A DNA stretch of 64,000 nucleotides from Tunicatimonas pelagia. Lineage in GTDB: Bacteria > Bacteroidota > Bacteroidia > Cytophagales > Cyclobacteriaceae. This document shows positions 26,017-34,335 of this stretch, piece after piece (position 1 is the stretch's first letter; the number at the start of each line of letters is the position of its first letter). A model generated the notes under the pieces. It worked only from the letters and a program-made list of their open reading frames with translations. It had not been told where the DNA came from and did no database searches. The position numbers and the translations under genes were made by a program. The stretch lies in the NCBI RefSeq assembly GCF_030506325.1, contig NZ_CP120683.1, positions 186,001-250,000 on the forward strand, in the 5' to 3' direction.

Positions 26017-26463
26017 ATGGACACTAAACATGTTATTGATGAGTTAAACGATTTGGTTGAGAAAAACCACGATGCAGTGGATGGTTTTCAGAATGCTGCC
26101 GAGAAGGTACAAGATCATGATCTGAAAAACTATCTGATGGAGCACGTTCACCAGCGCAACCAATTTAATTCAGAACTACGCCAAGAGATTACTTCGCTGG
26201 GTGGCACCCCAAAGGAAACCAAAGAAGGTTCAGCCAGTTTGCACCAAACCTGGATGGATATTAAAACTGCCCTCAGCAGCAACAAAGAAGAAGCCGTACT
26301 AGAAGAATGTATCCGAGGCGATAAGAATGCTTTAGACGAATATCGGGATGTGCTAGAAGAAACTGAAGTTCCCGCCAACGTGAAAACTACCGTTCGGAAG
26401 CAGATGGAGCAAATTGAAAGCTCTCTCCGAGAATTGGAACGACTAGAAGAGCGTTACGACTAA
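26017..26463 (+). CDS. PA2169-family four-helix-bundle protein (DUF2383)
   Basis: A 148-residue ferritin-like helical bundle. DUF2383 features are DELNDLVEKNHDAVDGFQNAAEKV at the start, LMEHVHQRNQFNSELRQEI in helix 2, SLHQTWMDIKTALS and LEECIRGDKNALDEYRDVLE later. The Glu and His positions could bind metal. Family members are often induced by stress. A clear factor-independent terminator follows at 26488. It has its own transcript, as the neighbour upstream is divergent. Confidence 0.9.
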   Translation: MDTKHVIDELNDLVEKNHDAVDGFQNAAEKVQDHDLKNYLMEHVHQRNQFNSELRQEITSLGGTPKETKEGSASLHQTWMDIKTALSSNKEEAVLEECIRGDKNALDEYRDVLEETEVPANVKTTVRKQMEQIESSLRELERLEERYD

Positions 26464-26487
26464 TACGCTGTTAAGCGTTTCAGAACT

Positions 26488-26519
26488 AGCCCTTGTCTTC
26501 CAAGCCAGGGGCTTTTTTT
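26488..26519 (+). terminator. Rho-independent terminator
   Basis: Stem AGCCCTTG pairs with CAGGGGCT (one G-U pair) around a 10-nt loop, followed by seven Ts. It ends the DUF2383 transcript. Confidence 0.8.
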
Positions 26520-26568
26520 CTTTCTCGGAGAAAGGTTATTTTTCGCTTTCGTTAAAAACGCTGGTTCA

Positions 26569-27609
26569 ATGAAAGTATCATTTCTACCAATTGCCCTTTT
26601 TCTACTTACACTCAGTCCATTATCTGCCCAAGAAATCCCTCGGGTATTTATCTTCACGGATATTAATATTGATCAAGGCGATCCCGACGATCGTCAATCG
26701 CTGATTCATCTAATGTGGTACGCTAATGAGCTTCAGATTGAAGGAATTGTACCCGACCGCTGGGAAGCCGATGGCTATCAAGCCTGCAAATTAGTCATCG
26801 ACGCTTACGCTCAAGATTTCCAACAAAACAGCTTTCAGCAAAAAGGCTACCCAGCACCGGAGAATATCCAGAAACAAATTGCTACGGATACGGCTCATGC
26901 GTTTCAGCTTTTTCGGCAGGCTGCAAGTGTAGAAACATCTCCGCTCTACGTCTTAGTTTGGGGCAATATGAGACTCTTTAGTCAGGCATTGGGGCAAAAT
27001 CCTGAACTAAGCCAAAACATAAGAGTAATCACCATCGGCACAGGACTAATGCTCGAGGAAGATATTCCGCAACTGCCCAAAAACTGGGAAAAATCAGCAC
27101 CTTGTGTGCAATTGAATTGGAATGGCTTTGGGCGAAACGCTATTTACAATAATCCGCAGTACGACGATTTGTGGTGGCTGGAGATTAATTGGACGTACAA
27201 CGGCATGTTTACGGGTGAAGAGCCTAAACAGATGTTTTCTCAATTAGCCGAATACGGAAACTTAGGAAAACACATGCAGGGAGTAGTGAAAAACCAGCCC
27301 TGGGCACGCTACTTTCGGGTAGGCGATACCCCTTCGGTGCTCTATGTTATTGATAAAGCGCATGATCTAGATGACCCTACCAAAGCTAGTTGGGCGGGAC
27401 AGTTTACTCAGCCCTTTCCCAAAGAAAAGCCTAACTACTACACCGACCAATCGGGTGATGTTGATTGGAATTACGAAGACCCTTGCAAAACTTGGGAGAA
27501 TCATCAGACAGTGAAGGATTTTGCTAAAGGAACTCTGGAGAAGCAACGAAGCGATATGTACCATTCTCTTTTAGAAAAGTTAGACGAATTGTATCAACCT
27601 AAAAGATAA
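26569..27609 (+). CDS. DUF1593 nucleoside-hydrolase-like secreted protein
   Basis: A 346-residue exported protein. Residues 1-20 are a signal peptide (LSPLSAQEIP). The first motif FIFTDINIDQGDPDDRQSLIHLMW carries the aspartate cluster used by nucleoside hydrolases to bind calcium, and the region GIVPDRWEADGYQACKLVIDAYA follows. DUF1593 proteins are predicted glycoside or nucleoside hydrolases, often in polysaccharide-use loci. Here no such neighbour is immediately adjacent, although a sulfatase cluster lies 3 kb downstream. Substrate unknown. Confidence 0.85.
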   Translation: MKVSFLPIALFLLTLSPLSAQEIPRVFIFTDINIDQGDPDDRQSLIHLMWYANELQIEGIVPDRWEADGYQACKLVIDAYAQDFQQNSFQQKGYPAPENIQKQIATDTAHAFQLFRQAASVETSPLYVLVWGNMRLFSQALGQNPELSQNIRVITIGTGLMLEEDIPQLPKNWEKSAPCVQLNWNGFGRNAIYNNPQYDDLWWLEINWTYNGMFTGEEPKQMFSQLAEYGNLGKHMQGVVKNQPWARYFRVGDTPSVLYVIDKAHDLDDPTKASWAGQFTQPFPKEKPNYYTDQSGDVDWNYEDPCKTWENHQTVKDFAKGTLEKQRSDMYHSLLEKLDELYQPKR

Positions 27610-27617
27610 ACCCTAAA

Positions 27618-28067
27618 CTAGACGATATTTAAAATCTTCCACATTCGCTGCTGAAAAGAAATCTCCTCTCCTACTTTCCGGTTCACCAATGCTTGCCCGA
27701 CGGGCGACTTGAGAGAAACACAATAGACGCTTAGATCATCAACTTTCACTTGTCCTAAACCTACAGCAAAATAGAAATGCCCTTGATTGGTTTCTACCAA
27801 ACTACCCGGCAGTACTTTAGTATATTTCTGAGTCGGTTCTAACGATGCCAGTAAGTTGTAGAGCCGCTCAGCTTCAGTTAATTGCTTAAATAATCGCTCC
27901 TGTTCTAGGTGTAGCATTGCCCGTCCGGTTTCGTATTTGTCGCCCACTGAGCTCTTAGTTTCTTCCGAAACGGCTGATTTATACTGCTGTAGCTCAGTTT
28001 GCAGTCCGGAGATTTGTTTCTCCAGGCGGTCTTTACAATTTTCAAAAATCTGTCTCTTCAAATTCAT
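27618..28067 (-). CDS. Gre-like protein (GreA/GreB family C-terminal fold)
   Basis: A 149-residue protein in which the C-terminal half matches the FKBP-like fold of transcript cleavage factors: VSLKSPVGQALVNRKVGEEISFQQR corresponds to the Gre segment PLGKALLGKKVGDEV. The N-terminal half is an alpha-helical region (residues 1-80) predicted to be a coiled-coil hairpin, as in GreA. The start at MNLKRQIFENCKDRL fits better than the ATG seven codons upstream. It may act on RNA polymerase; the tip residues needed for cleavage cannot be confirmed. It lies just downstream of a lipoprotein gene. Confidence 0.72.
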   Translation of the reverse strand: MNLKRQIFENCKDRLEKQISGLQTELQQYKSAVSEETKSSVGDKYETGRAMLHLEQERLFKQLTEAERLYNLLASLEPTQKYTKVLPGSLVETNQGHFYFAVGLGQVKVDDLSVYCVSLKSPVGQALVNRKVGEEISFQQRMWKILNIV

Positions 28068-28088
28068 TCTACTGGAAATCTCACGCAC

Positions 28089-28808
28089 CTATCTGATAGG
28101 ATTGGGGTGCTTAGATACGTAAAGCAGCGCATCAAAGCAGCAGACTAGGGTATTGTCTTCCGGATTATGCTGGTCGCCCGATGCGGCTACGTACACCCTA
28201 TCGTTTTGATCGACATACACATCGTGGAAGTAATGTTTAAAGGGTACGTCCACCGGACTAGAAAACGCTCCGTCTGACCGAAGCAAGTCTGAAGGATTTA
28301 CATAATTATCAGTCACATTCTTCCTCAATTCGTAAACGATACCCTGAGAGGTAGTGTCGGTGTCCATTTGCTTAATGTACTGATTAACGTAATCATCATG
28401 ATACGAATGCCAAGTCTGACCTGTATCCAATGAGTAATGTTGCGCTAACACTGCTGATTTATTGCCTAATGAGTCCGTTCTGGTAGCATGTAGGGCAAAG
28501 AGCGTATCATTATTCATAAGTAAGCCTACCACACTTCCCTGAAAATCATGAGACATCTTCCAAGTGTTTCCTCTATCTCGTGTGAAGTAGCTTTCCGTCC
28601 ATGTAGTAACTGTAAGCGTGCGATCAATGTCGCCGAATACAGCAAAAGCCTCTCTTTCATCCGGAATTGTCAACTTTATCCAATCTTCGTAAGTATCGGA
28701 ATCATCAACTTTGACCTCCTCCTTTTCCTCACAGCTCAGGCATAGCAGGGCAATGAGTACAACGGACAAAAATCTATTACAAACTTGGTTCAACATACAA
28801 AAGATCAT
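28089..28808 (-). CDS. Putative lipoprotein with BNR-like repeats
   Basis: A 239-residue protein, with the start set at MIFCMLNQVCNRFLSV to give a signal sequence ending in the lipobox LLCLSC. The mature part contains two sialidase/BNR-like blades (TRDRGNTWKMS, LDTGQTWHSY) and a YVAASGDQHN turn, so it probably forms part of a propeller. It is short for a full propeller and may be cut down at the C-terminus. It ends next to the Gre-like gene. No catalytic residues are identified. Confidence 0.65.
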   Translation of the reverse strand: MIFCMLNQVCNRFLSVVLIALLCLSCEEKEEVKVDDSDTYEDWIKLTIPDEREAFAVFGDIDRTLTVTTWTESYFTRDRGNTWKMSHDFQGSVVGLLMNNDTLFALHATRTDSLGNKSAVLAQHYSLDTGQTWHSYHDDYVNQYIKQMDTDTTSQGIVYELRKNVTDNYVNPSDLLRSDGAFSSPVDVPFKHYFHDVYVDQNDRVYVAASGDQHNPEDNTLVCCFDALLYVSKHPNPIR

Positions 28809-29021
28809 GATTACTTCTTTTCTTTGAAGATACGTAAAATTGCTTTCTTTTCTGTAATTGGATGCTCTCAAATATCATCGTATTTTAACGACAACTCTCA
28901 GCATGTCGGGTACGCTACTCATAAAAGCTTATGCTTACGATTCGTATCGGTTTACTTTAAGACAATACATCCAACTACTCTCCTTATAGATCACAAACTG
29001 AAAATAAGCTTCTGAATTGAG

Positions 29022-29582
29022 ATGAAGATAGAGGAATATATCAAGAATAATGTTGACAAACGTTTTGATGGCAACCTACCATTCAAGACTGTGAATAAAA
29101 CTGTGAAAAAGAAATCAATTCTAACCAACTTTGGTCAATTTGAAAGCAAAGTTTATTTTTTGAACAAAGGAATTATACAAGTTGAAATTGATTCATCAAA
29201 AGAGATTAGAATCTTAGATTTTTTCTTCGAAAATTCATTTTTTTCATCGTACAGCTCTCTTCTCAATCAAACAGCGTCTGATGTTAGAATAAGAGCCATA
29301 ACTGAATGTGATATAGAAATCATTGAATATGCTGATTTGCAACAATCTTACGAAAGCTCTCTAATTGCAAATAAGTTAGGACGCTTTGAAACTGAAAAAT
29401 TATATTTAAAAAGAGTTCTTAGAGAAAAAATGTTGCTCACAGAAAATGCAAAAGACAATTATCTGCTGCTTACAACCAAATACCCCGAAGTCATCAAACG
29501 TATTCCGCTGAAAGATATAGCAAAATACCTCGGAATTACCCCAGAAAGCTTGAGTAGAATTAGAAAAACCCTCATTTCTTAA
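29022..29582 (+). CDS. Crp/Fnr-family transcriptional regulator
   Basis: A 186-residue regulator. Residues about 10-110 form a cyclic-nucleotide-binding-like beta-roll (YFLNKGIIQVEID, ILDFFFENSFFSSY) and residues about 140-186 a winged helix-turn-helix with RIPLKDIAKYLGITPESLSRIRK. The AT content is clearly higher than in neighbouring core genes. It lies 71 bp upstream of an alpha/beta hydrolase gene of the same composition, so the regulator probably controls that gene. Without a clear binding motif the ligand is unknown. Confidence 0.88.
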   Translation: MKIEEYIKNNVDKRFDGNLPFKTVNKTVKKKSILTNFGQFESKVYFLNKGIIQVEIDSSKEIRILDFFFENSFFSSYSSLLNQTASDVRIRAITECDIEIIEYADLQQSYESSLIANKLGRFETEKLYLKRVLREKMLLTENAKDNYLLLTTKYPEVIKRIPLKDIAKYLGITPESLSRIRKTLIS

Positions 29583-29653
29583 CATAGGGTCAAGTCAAAG
29601 TACTGCATGTTGTTATATATTTCAAAATTATAACATCATAGTACTCAGCCATA

Positions 29654-30466
29654 ATGAAAAAAGCGCTAGTCAAAATAGTATCAGGTCTTTTCCCCAACCT
29701 TCTCACCGCTTTTGCATACAATCAGTTGACAAACCCACAAGTTCGTAAACTACGAGACAATGAATTAAAGACATTAGACAAGGCGGAGAAAGAAAGTTTC
29801 CTCTTTAAGGGTTTTGATATTAAGCTTTATACCTGGAAAGGTGAAGGCAAAAAAATTCTTTTAATCCACGGATGGGAAGGGCAAGCTGGAAATTTTTCAG
29901 ATCTAATTGAAAGTCTTATTCAAGTTGGCTACACGGTCTACGCTTTTGATGGCCCTTCACACGGATATAGCTCAAGAGGAAGAACCAGTCTTTTTGAATT
30001 TACTGAACTAGTTGGGGTTTTAATCAGAAAATTTGAAGTTCGTGATTTGGTAAGTCATTCTTTTGGTGGCGTTGCTACTACGTATGCCCTTTTCAATAAT
30101 AAGGACTTAGAAATTGACAAATATGTCTTACTGACAACACCTGATAAATTTACGGAGCGCATAGACGATGTATCTGAAATGGTTGGAATAAGCAACAACG
30201 TAAAGAATAAGCTGATTCAAAGGTTAGAAAAAGAGACTAATATTGATGTAGCAAGCCTTAATGTTAGTGAATTTGTAAAATCAATAAATGTCAAGCATTC
30301 CATGATTATCCACGACAAAAATGACAAGGTAATACCTATATCTCGTTCAAGGAATGTACACAAGAATTGGAGCGTATCAGAATTTAAAGAAATTAACGGG
30401 ACAGGACATTTTAGAATTCTGAGAACGAATGATGTGATTGCTGATGTAGTGGACTACTTCAAATAA
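29654..30466 (+). CDS. Alpha/beta hydrolase
   Basis: A 270-residue alpha/beta hydrolase. LLIHGWEGQAGNFSDLIESL gives the oxyanion region, AFDGPSHGYSSRGR the cap entry, SHSFGGVATTYAL the nucleophile elbow (the middle Ser), then an Asp in IIHDKNDKVIP and the catalytic His in NGTGHFRILR. It is AT-rich like the upstream Crp/Fnr gene and the two look like a two-gene module acquired together. It has a basic N-terminus without a convincing cleavage site. The substrate cannot be predicted. Confidence 0.9.
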   Translation: MKKALVKIVSGLFPNLLTAFAYNQLTNPQVRKLRDNELKTLDKAEKESFLFKGFDIKLYTWKGEGKKILLIHGWEGQAGNFSDLIESLIQVGYTVYAFDGPSHGYSSRGRTSLFEFTELVGVLIRKFEVRDLVSHSFGGVATTYALFNNKDLEIDKYVLLTTPDKFTERIDDVSEMVGISNNVKNKLIQRLEKETNIDVASLNVSEFVKSINVKHSMIIHDKNDKVIPISRSRNVHKNWSVSEFKEINGTGHFRILRTNDVIADVVDYFK

Positions 30467-30577
30467 AAAAGTGGTCAATGCGCTTAAACGAATTTGAGGC
30501 TCAGAAGGCTACAAGGTAAAAATATTTTAAGGATTGAGATAGATGCTTATCTTGCTTACGCAACCTATTTCTATTCT

Positions 30578-32323
30578 ATGAGATTCTTCTTCCCATTTTT
30601 ATTTCTATCCTTTAGTTTTACCAGTTTTGCCCAAACGGCCGATCGGCCCAACGTATTACTCATTATCACCGATGATCAGGGCTACGGAGATTTAGGATTC
30701 ACCGGAAATCCACATATCAAAACTCCGGTACTGGATCAACTTGCTGAGGAAAGTACTCGACTTACCAATTTTTATGTTTCTCCCGTTTGTGCCCCTACCC
30801 GATCCAGTCTGATGACCGGGCGCTACTCACTACGAACTGGAGTACACGATACCTACAACGGTGGTGCCACCATGGCTACCTCAGAAGTTACGATTGCCGA
30901 AATGCTAAAGAATGTGAACTATCGCACGGGAATCTTTGGCAAATGGCACTTGGGCGATAACTACCCGAGCCGACCTAACGATCAAGGTTTCGATGAATCG
31001 GTTATTCATCTGTCGGGTGGTATGGGACAAGTCGGTGATTTTACAACCCATTTCCAAAAAGATAGCAGCTACTTTGATCCGGTGCTCTGGCACAACGGTA
31101 AACAGCAAGCCTACGACGGCTACTGTTCGGATATTTTCGCTGAGCAAGCCATTGAGTTTATTAAGCAAAATCAGTCTAGTCCGTTTTTCTGCTATCTGTC
31201 GTTCAATGCGCCCCACACTCCATTGCAAGTACCGGATAAGTACTATCAGATGTACAAAGATATTGATCCCACCGCTGGGTTTGATGATGGGAGACCATTC
31301 CCCGATATGAGCGAAAAAGATAAAGAAGATGCCCGCAAGGTATACGGAATGGTGACTAACATTGACGATAATCTCAGAAAGGTTTTTAGTACGCTAGACG
31401 AGTTGAATATTGCGGATAATACCATCGTAATTTTCATGACTGATAACGGCCCTCAACAGCGACGCTACGTAGCCGGAATGCGCGGACGCAAGGGTTCGGT
31501 GTACCGAGGTGGGGTACGAGTTCCGTTTTTTATGCGCTACCCAGCCCAATTTTCCGAAAGTAGAGAAATTGAGACCACTACGGCTCACCTGGATGTGCTG
31601 CCTACCTTGGCTGATCTTTGTAGTGCCCAACTTCCTAAAAACCGGATGATCGATGGAAAAAGCTGGTTACCTCTATTGCAGGGAAATACTGTTGATTGGG
31701 GCAACCGCCCTCTGTTCTTTTATTGGACCCGTAAATACCCTGAATTATACCATAACATAGCCCTTCAGCAAAGTGATTACAAGCTGGTAGGACAGACATC
31801 ATATAACGCTGAGTTATCCGACTTTGAATTATTTAATGTAAATAAAGATCCTTACGAACAGCAAAACTTGGTAGACGAACAGCCCGAAGTAGCTCAATCG
31901 CTCAAACAGCAACTAGACCAACATTTTTACGAACTCATTCAATCGCCCAATTTAGCGAATCCTCCGGCGGTAGTCATTGGTAGCGATGCAGAAGATCCTA
32001 CATTTCTAAACCGGAATGATGCCAGTGGTGAACGCGGTATCTGGGCGCAAGAAGAAGTCTTTGGCAAATGGAGGGTAGAAGTTGCCCAGGAAGGATATTA
32101 CGACTTTAATTTTCGCTTCCTAAGTCCGGTGGAACCCGGTGGACAAATGATGTTGGAGACCGAAACGCTCGTCCATCGCCTGGAAAACTCTAACTCTACT
32201 GAGGAAACCCTGACGATGGAAAATGTGTACCTGCCCCAGATGAAGGGCGACCTGATTCCATTTTATGAGATAAAAGGTAGGCGCATCTTTCCTTTCTGGG
32301 TAGAAATCAAACAAACCCAATAA
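30578..32323 (+). CDS. Sulfatase (family S1, formylglycine-dependent)
   Basis: A 581-residue exported sulfatase; I chose the start at MRFFFPFLFLSFSF, a signal peptide ending SFAQT. The N-terminal metal site NVLLIITDDQGYGDLG and the sulfatase signature CAPTRSSLMTG (the Cys is converted to formylglycine by a maturase) are complete. GKWHLGDN and FMTDNGPQ follow. An extra C-terminal domain of about 120 residues (from about residue 460) is unrelated to the catalytic fold and may bind glycan. The next genes, DUF1080 and a dehydrogenase with cytochrome, probably form a glycan-processing operon. Confidence 0.95.
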   Translation: MRFFFPFLFLSFSFTSFAQTADRPNVLLIITDDQGYGDLGFTGNPHIKTPVLDQLAEESTRLTNFYVSPVCAPTRSSLMTGRYSLRTGVHDTYNGGATMATSEVTIAEMLKNVNYRTGIFGKWHLGDNYPSRPNDQGFDESVIHLSGGMGQVGDFTTHFQKDSSYFDPVLWHNGKQQAYDGYCSDIFAEQAIEFIKQNQSSPFFCYLSFNAPHTPLQVPDKYYQMYKDIDPTAGFDDGRPFPDMSEKDKEDARKVYGMVTNIDDNLRKVFSTLDELNIADNTIVIFMTDNGPQQRRYVAGMRGRKGSVYRGGVRVPFFMRYPAQFSESREIETTTAHLDVLPTLADLCSAQLPKNRMIDGKSWLPLLQGNTVDWGNRPLFFYWTRKYPELYHNIALQQSDYKLVGQTSYNAELSDFELFNVNKDPYEQQNLVDEQPEVAQSLKQQLDQHFYELIQSPNLANPPAVVIGSDAEDPTFLNRNDASGERGIWAQEEVFGKWRVEVAQEGYYDFNFRFLSPVEPGGQMMLETETLVHRLENSNSTEETLTMENVYLPQMKGDLIPFYEIKGRRIFPFWVEIKQTQ

Positions 32324-32420
32324 TCAAATAGTACCTAGTGAAGATAGGTCTAGAAATGCTACCATTCTATTAGCTTCTTGACTATTTTTGATGCCGGTTT
32401 TCAAATTATTCACGGATACT

Positions 32421-34334
32421 ATGAGACAATATTTTCTTACACTTCTTCTTTTAATCACATCTTTATCACTCTCAGCCCAGCAGGTTCCCTTGGAGCCGCT
32501 TTCGCTAGATGATTTATCAGCTTTCCAAGAGCAAGCAGGCAACTGGATGGTGGTAGGCTCGGTCACCGTAGATCCAAACACTGATGTTCATCCTCAAGAA
32601 GCTGAATCAGAAAAGCCTAAAAAACGAAGAAAGAAGTCCAAAAAATCCGAAGACTCCCCTTCCCAGCAAGGCCCGGTTCGCTACGAATCTGGAACTGGCA
32701 TCTTGCTGAATATGAATGATGAAACCAAGAAAGATCACCTACTGACTACTTTTGAGCATGGCGATATTTTGCTAGAGTTGGAGGTAATGATGCCCAAAGG
32801 TTCTAACTCGGGCATTTACCTGCAAGGGCGTTACGAGATTCAACTCTTAGATAGCTGGGGAGTGAAGAATCCCCGCTACGGCGATATTGGTGGCATCTAC
32901 CGCAACTGGGAAGAAGAACCCGGAAAAATATACATGGGCAAAGCTCCGCTCACCAATGCAGCTAAAGCCCCCGGTTTGTGGCAAAGTATGCAGATCGCTT
33001 TTCAAGCCCCTAAGTTTGATGAGAGCGGTAATAAAATCGCTAACGCCCGCTTTGTGTACGTTGACTTAAATGGCGAACGCATTCACGAAAATGTAGAAGT
33101 CCCACTGCCCACCGGTGGCCCAGTGGAAAACAATGAGGTGGCAAAGGGGCCTATCATGATTCAGGGTGACCACGGCCCAGTGGCTTTTCGTAATATCAGA
33201 TATCGATTAATGGGAGAATCGGATGTACAGCTTACCGATATTAGTTATAAAGTCTACGAAACTGCTTTTGCTAAGGTAGATTCACTTACGAACGCTCAAC
33301 CTACTCAAGAAGGTATACTGAATCAGTTAACTACTGACTTATCAGGGGTTGATGACGATTTTACCGTGGTGTACGAAGGTAATTTGAGTACTTCTGAAGC
33401 CAGCGAATACCAGTTTCAATTAAATTACGTTGGTCGGACTATGCTAGAAGTAGACGGCAAGGTGAAGGTCGAGCCCAATGGTTTTGATGGTCGGAACACC
33501 AAGAATCAAATGACGCTTAGTTTGCCGAAAGGCGAAACCCCGTTCCGACTTGTTTATTTCAAACAAACTCCCCAGTGGCCCACCCGAATCGGCTTCTTTA
33601 GCACCGACTCCTATCCGCGTCCACTGCATAATCCCAACTCCTATCAGCCCGATATTCCAGAGACTGGTCCAATCTACGTGAAAGTAGCCGATGAACCCCG
33701 AATGCTCCGGGCATTTCTGGATTACAAAGGCGATCAATCACAGCGACTGACCCACACTATCGGAGTAGGCGAACCCAGTGGGGCGCACTTTGTCTATAAC
33801 CTAACTACGGGCACTCCGGTCTGTGTTTGGCGCGGAGAATTCTTAAACGCTACCCCAATGTGGTACCGACGGGGCGATGGATCGTTCCGCCCACGGGGAG
33901 CTGTGCAGTACCTTTTTCCCAGTACCTCTCTGGCGAATCTCTCCGATGCCAATACTCCCTTCCCTACTCAGCTAAACGAGGCCGGGGACTGGCAGAGCAA
34001 TGGCTACCGGATTGATACTGAAACCGGCTTACCCATTTTCTTACATCAGCATGGCGGGAAAACACTCGAAGACCGTATCCGAGCCGACGAAAACGGGAAG
34101 ATGCTAACCCGCACGCTCACTTTAACCGAAGGAGAAGCTACGGGCGAAACTTACGTGAAATTGGCGGAAGGCGATGAAATTCAATCCATGCCCGACGGAA
34201 GTTTTTCCATCGATCAGCAGTACTTTATCCGCCCTGTCTCTAGTGAATCGGTTACGGTTCGCACGGTTAATCAAAAACAAGAACTAGTTGCGCCGCTGCA
34301 AAGTTCTTCATTCGCTTATTCAATTATCTGGTAA
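32421..34334 (+). CDS. DUF1080 / 3-keto-disaccharide hydrolase-like protein
   Basis: A 637-residue exported protein with a signal peptide (start at MRQYFLTLLLLITSL, ending LSAQQ). A basic low-complexity linker (KPKKRRKKSKK, about residues 68-78) is followed by a DUF1080 domain of the concanavalin-like fold: DILLELEVMMPKGSNSGIYLQG, LDSWGVKNPRYGDIGGIYRN, IMIQGDHGPVAFRNI. Then comes a PA14-like beta domain (YEGNLSTSEASEYQFQLNYVG) and a C-terminal beta-rich part. DUF1080 proteins process keto-glycans with dehydrogenases; the neighbour with a cytochrome fits that. The domain is certain, the reaction is inferred. Confidence 0.85.
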   Translation: MRQYFLTLLLLITSLSLSAQQVPLEPLSLDDLSAFQEQAGNWMVVGSVTVDPNTDVHPQEAESEKPKKRRKKSKKSEDSPSQQGPVRYESGTGILLNMNDETKKDHLLTTFEHGDILLELEVMMPKGSNSGIYLQGRYEIQLLDSWGVKNPRYGDIGGIYRNWEEEPGKIYMGKAPLTNAAKAPGLWQSMQIAFQAPKFDESGNKIANARFVYVDLNGERIHENVEVPLPTGGPVENNEVAKGPIMIQGDHGPVAFRNIRYRLMGESDVQLTDISYKVYETAFAKVDSLTNAQPTQEGILNQLTTDLSGVDDDFTVVYEGNLSTSEASEYQFQLNYVGRTMLEVDGKVKVEPNGFDGRNTKNQMTLSLPKGETPFRLVYFKQTPQWPTRIGFFSTDSYPRPLHNPNSYQPDIPETGPIYVKVADEPRMLRAFLDYKGDQSQRLTHTIGVGEPSGAHFVYNLTTGTPVCVWRGEFLNATPMWYRRGDGSFRPRGAVQYLFPSTSLANLSDANTPFPTQLNEAGDWQSNGYRIDTETGLPIFLHQHGGKTLEDRIRADENGKMLTRTLTLTEGEATGETYVKLAEGDEIQSMPDGSFSIDQQYFIRPVSSESVTVRTVNQKQELVAPLQSSSFAYSIIW

Positions 34335-34335
34335 T

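Noticed and set aside
27618-28067. Naming the Gre-like gene 3-oxoacyl-ACP synthase
   Set aside because: I recall such names attached to similar small proteins in databases, but it has no ketosynthase features; the Gre-like C-terminal fold is visible.
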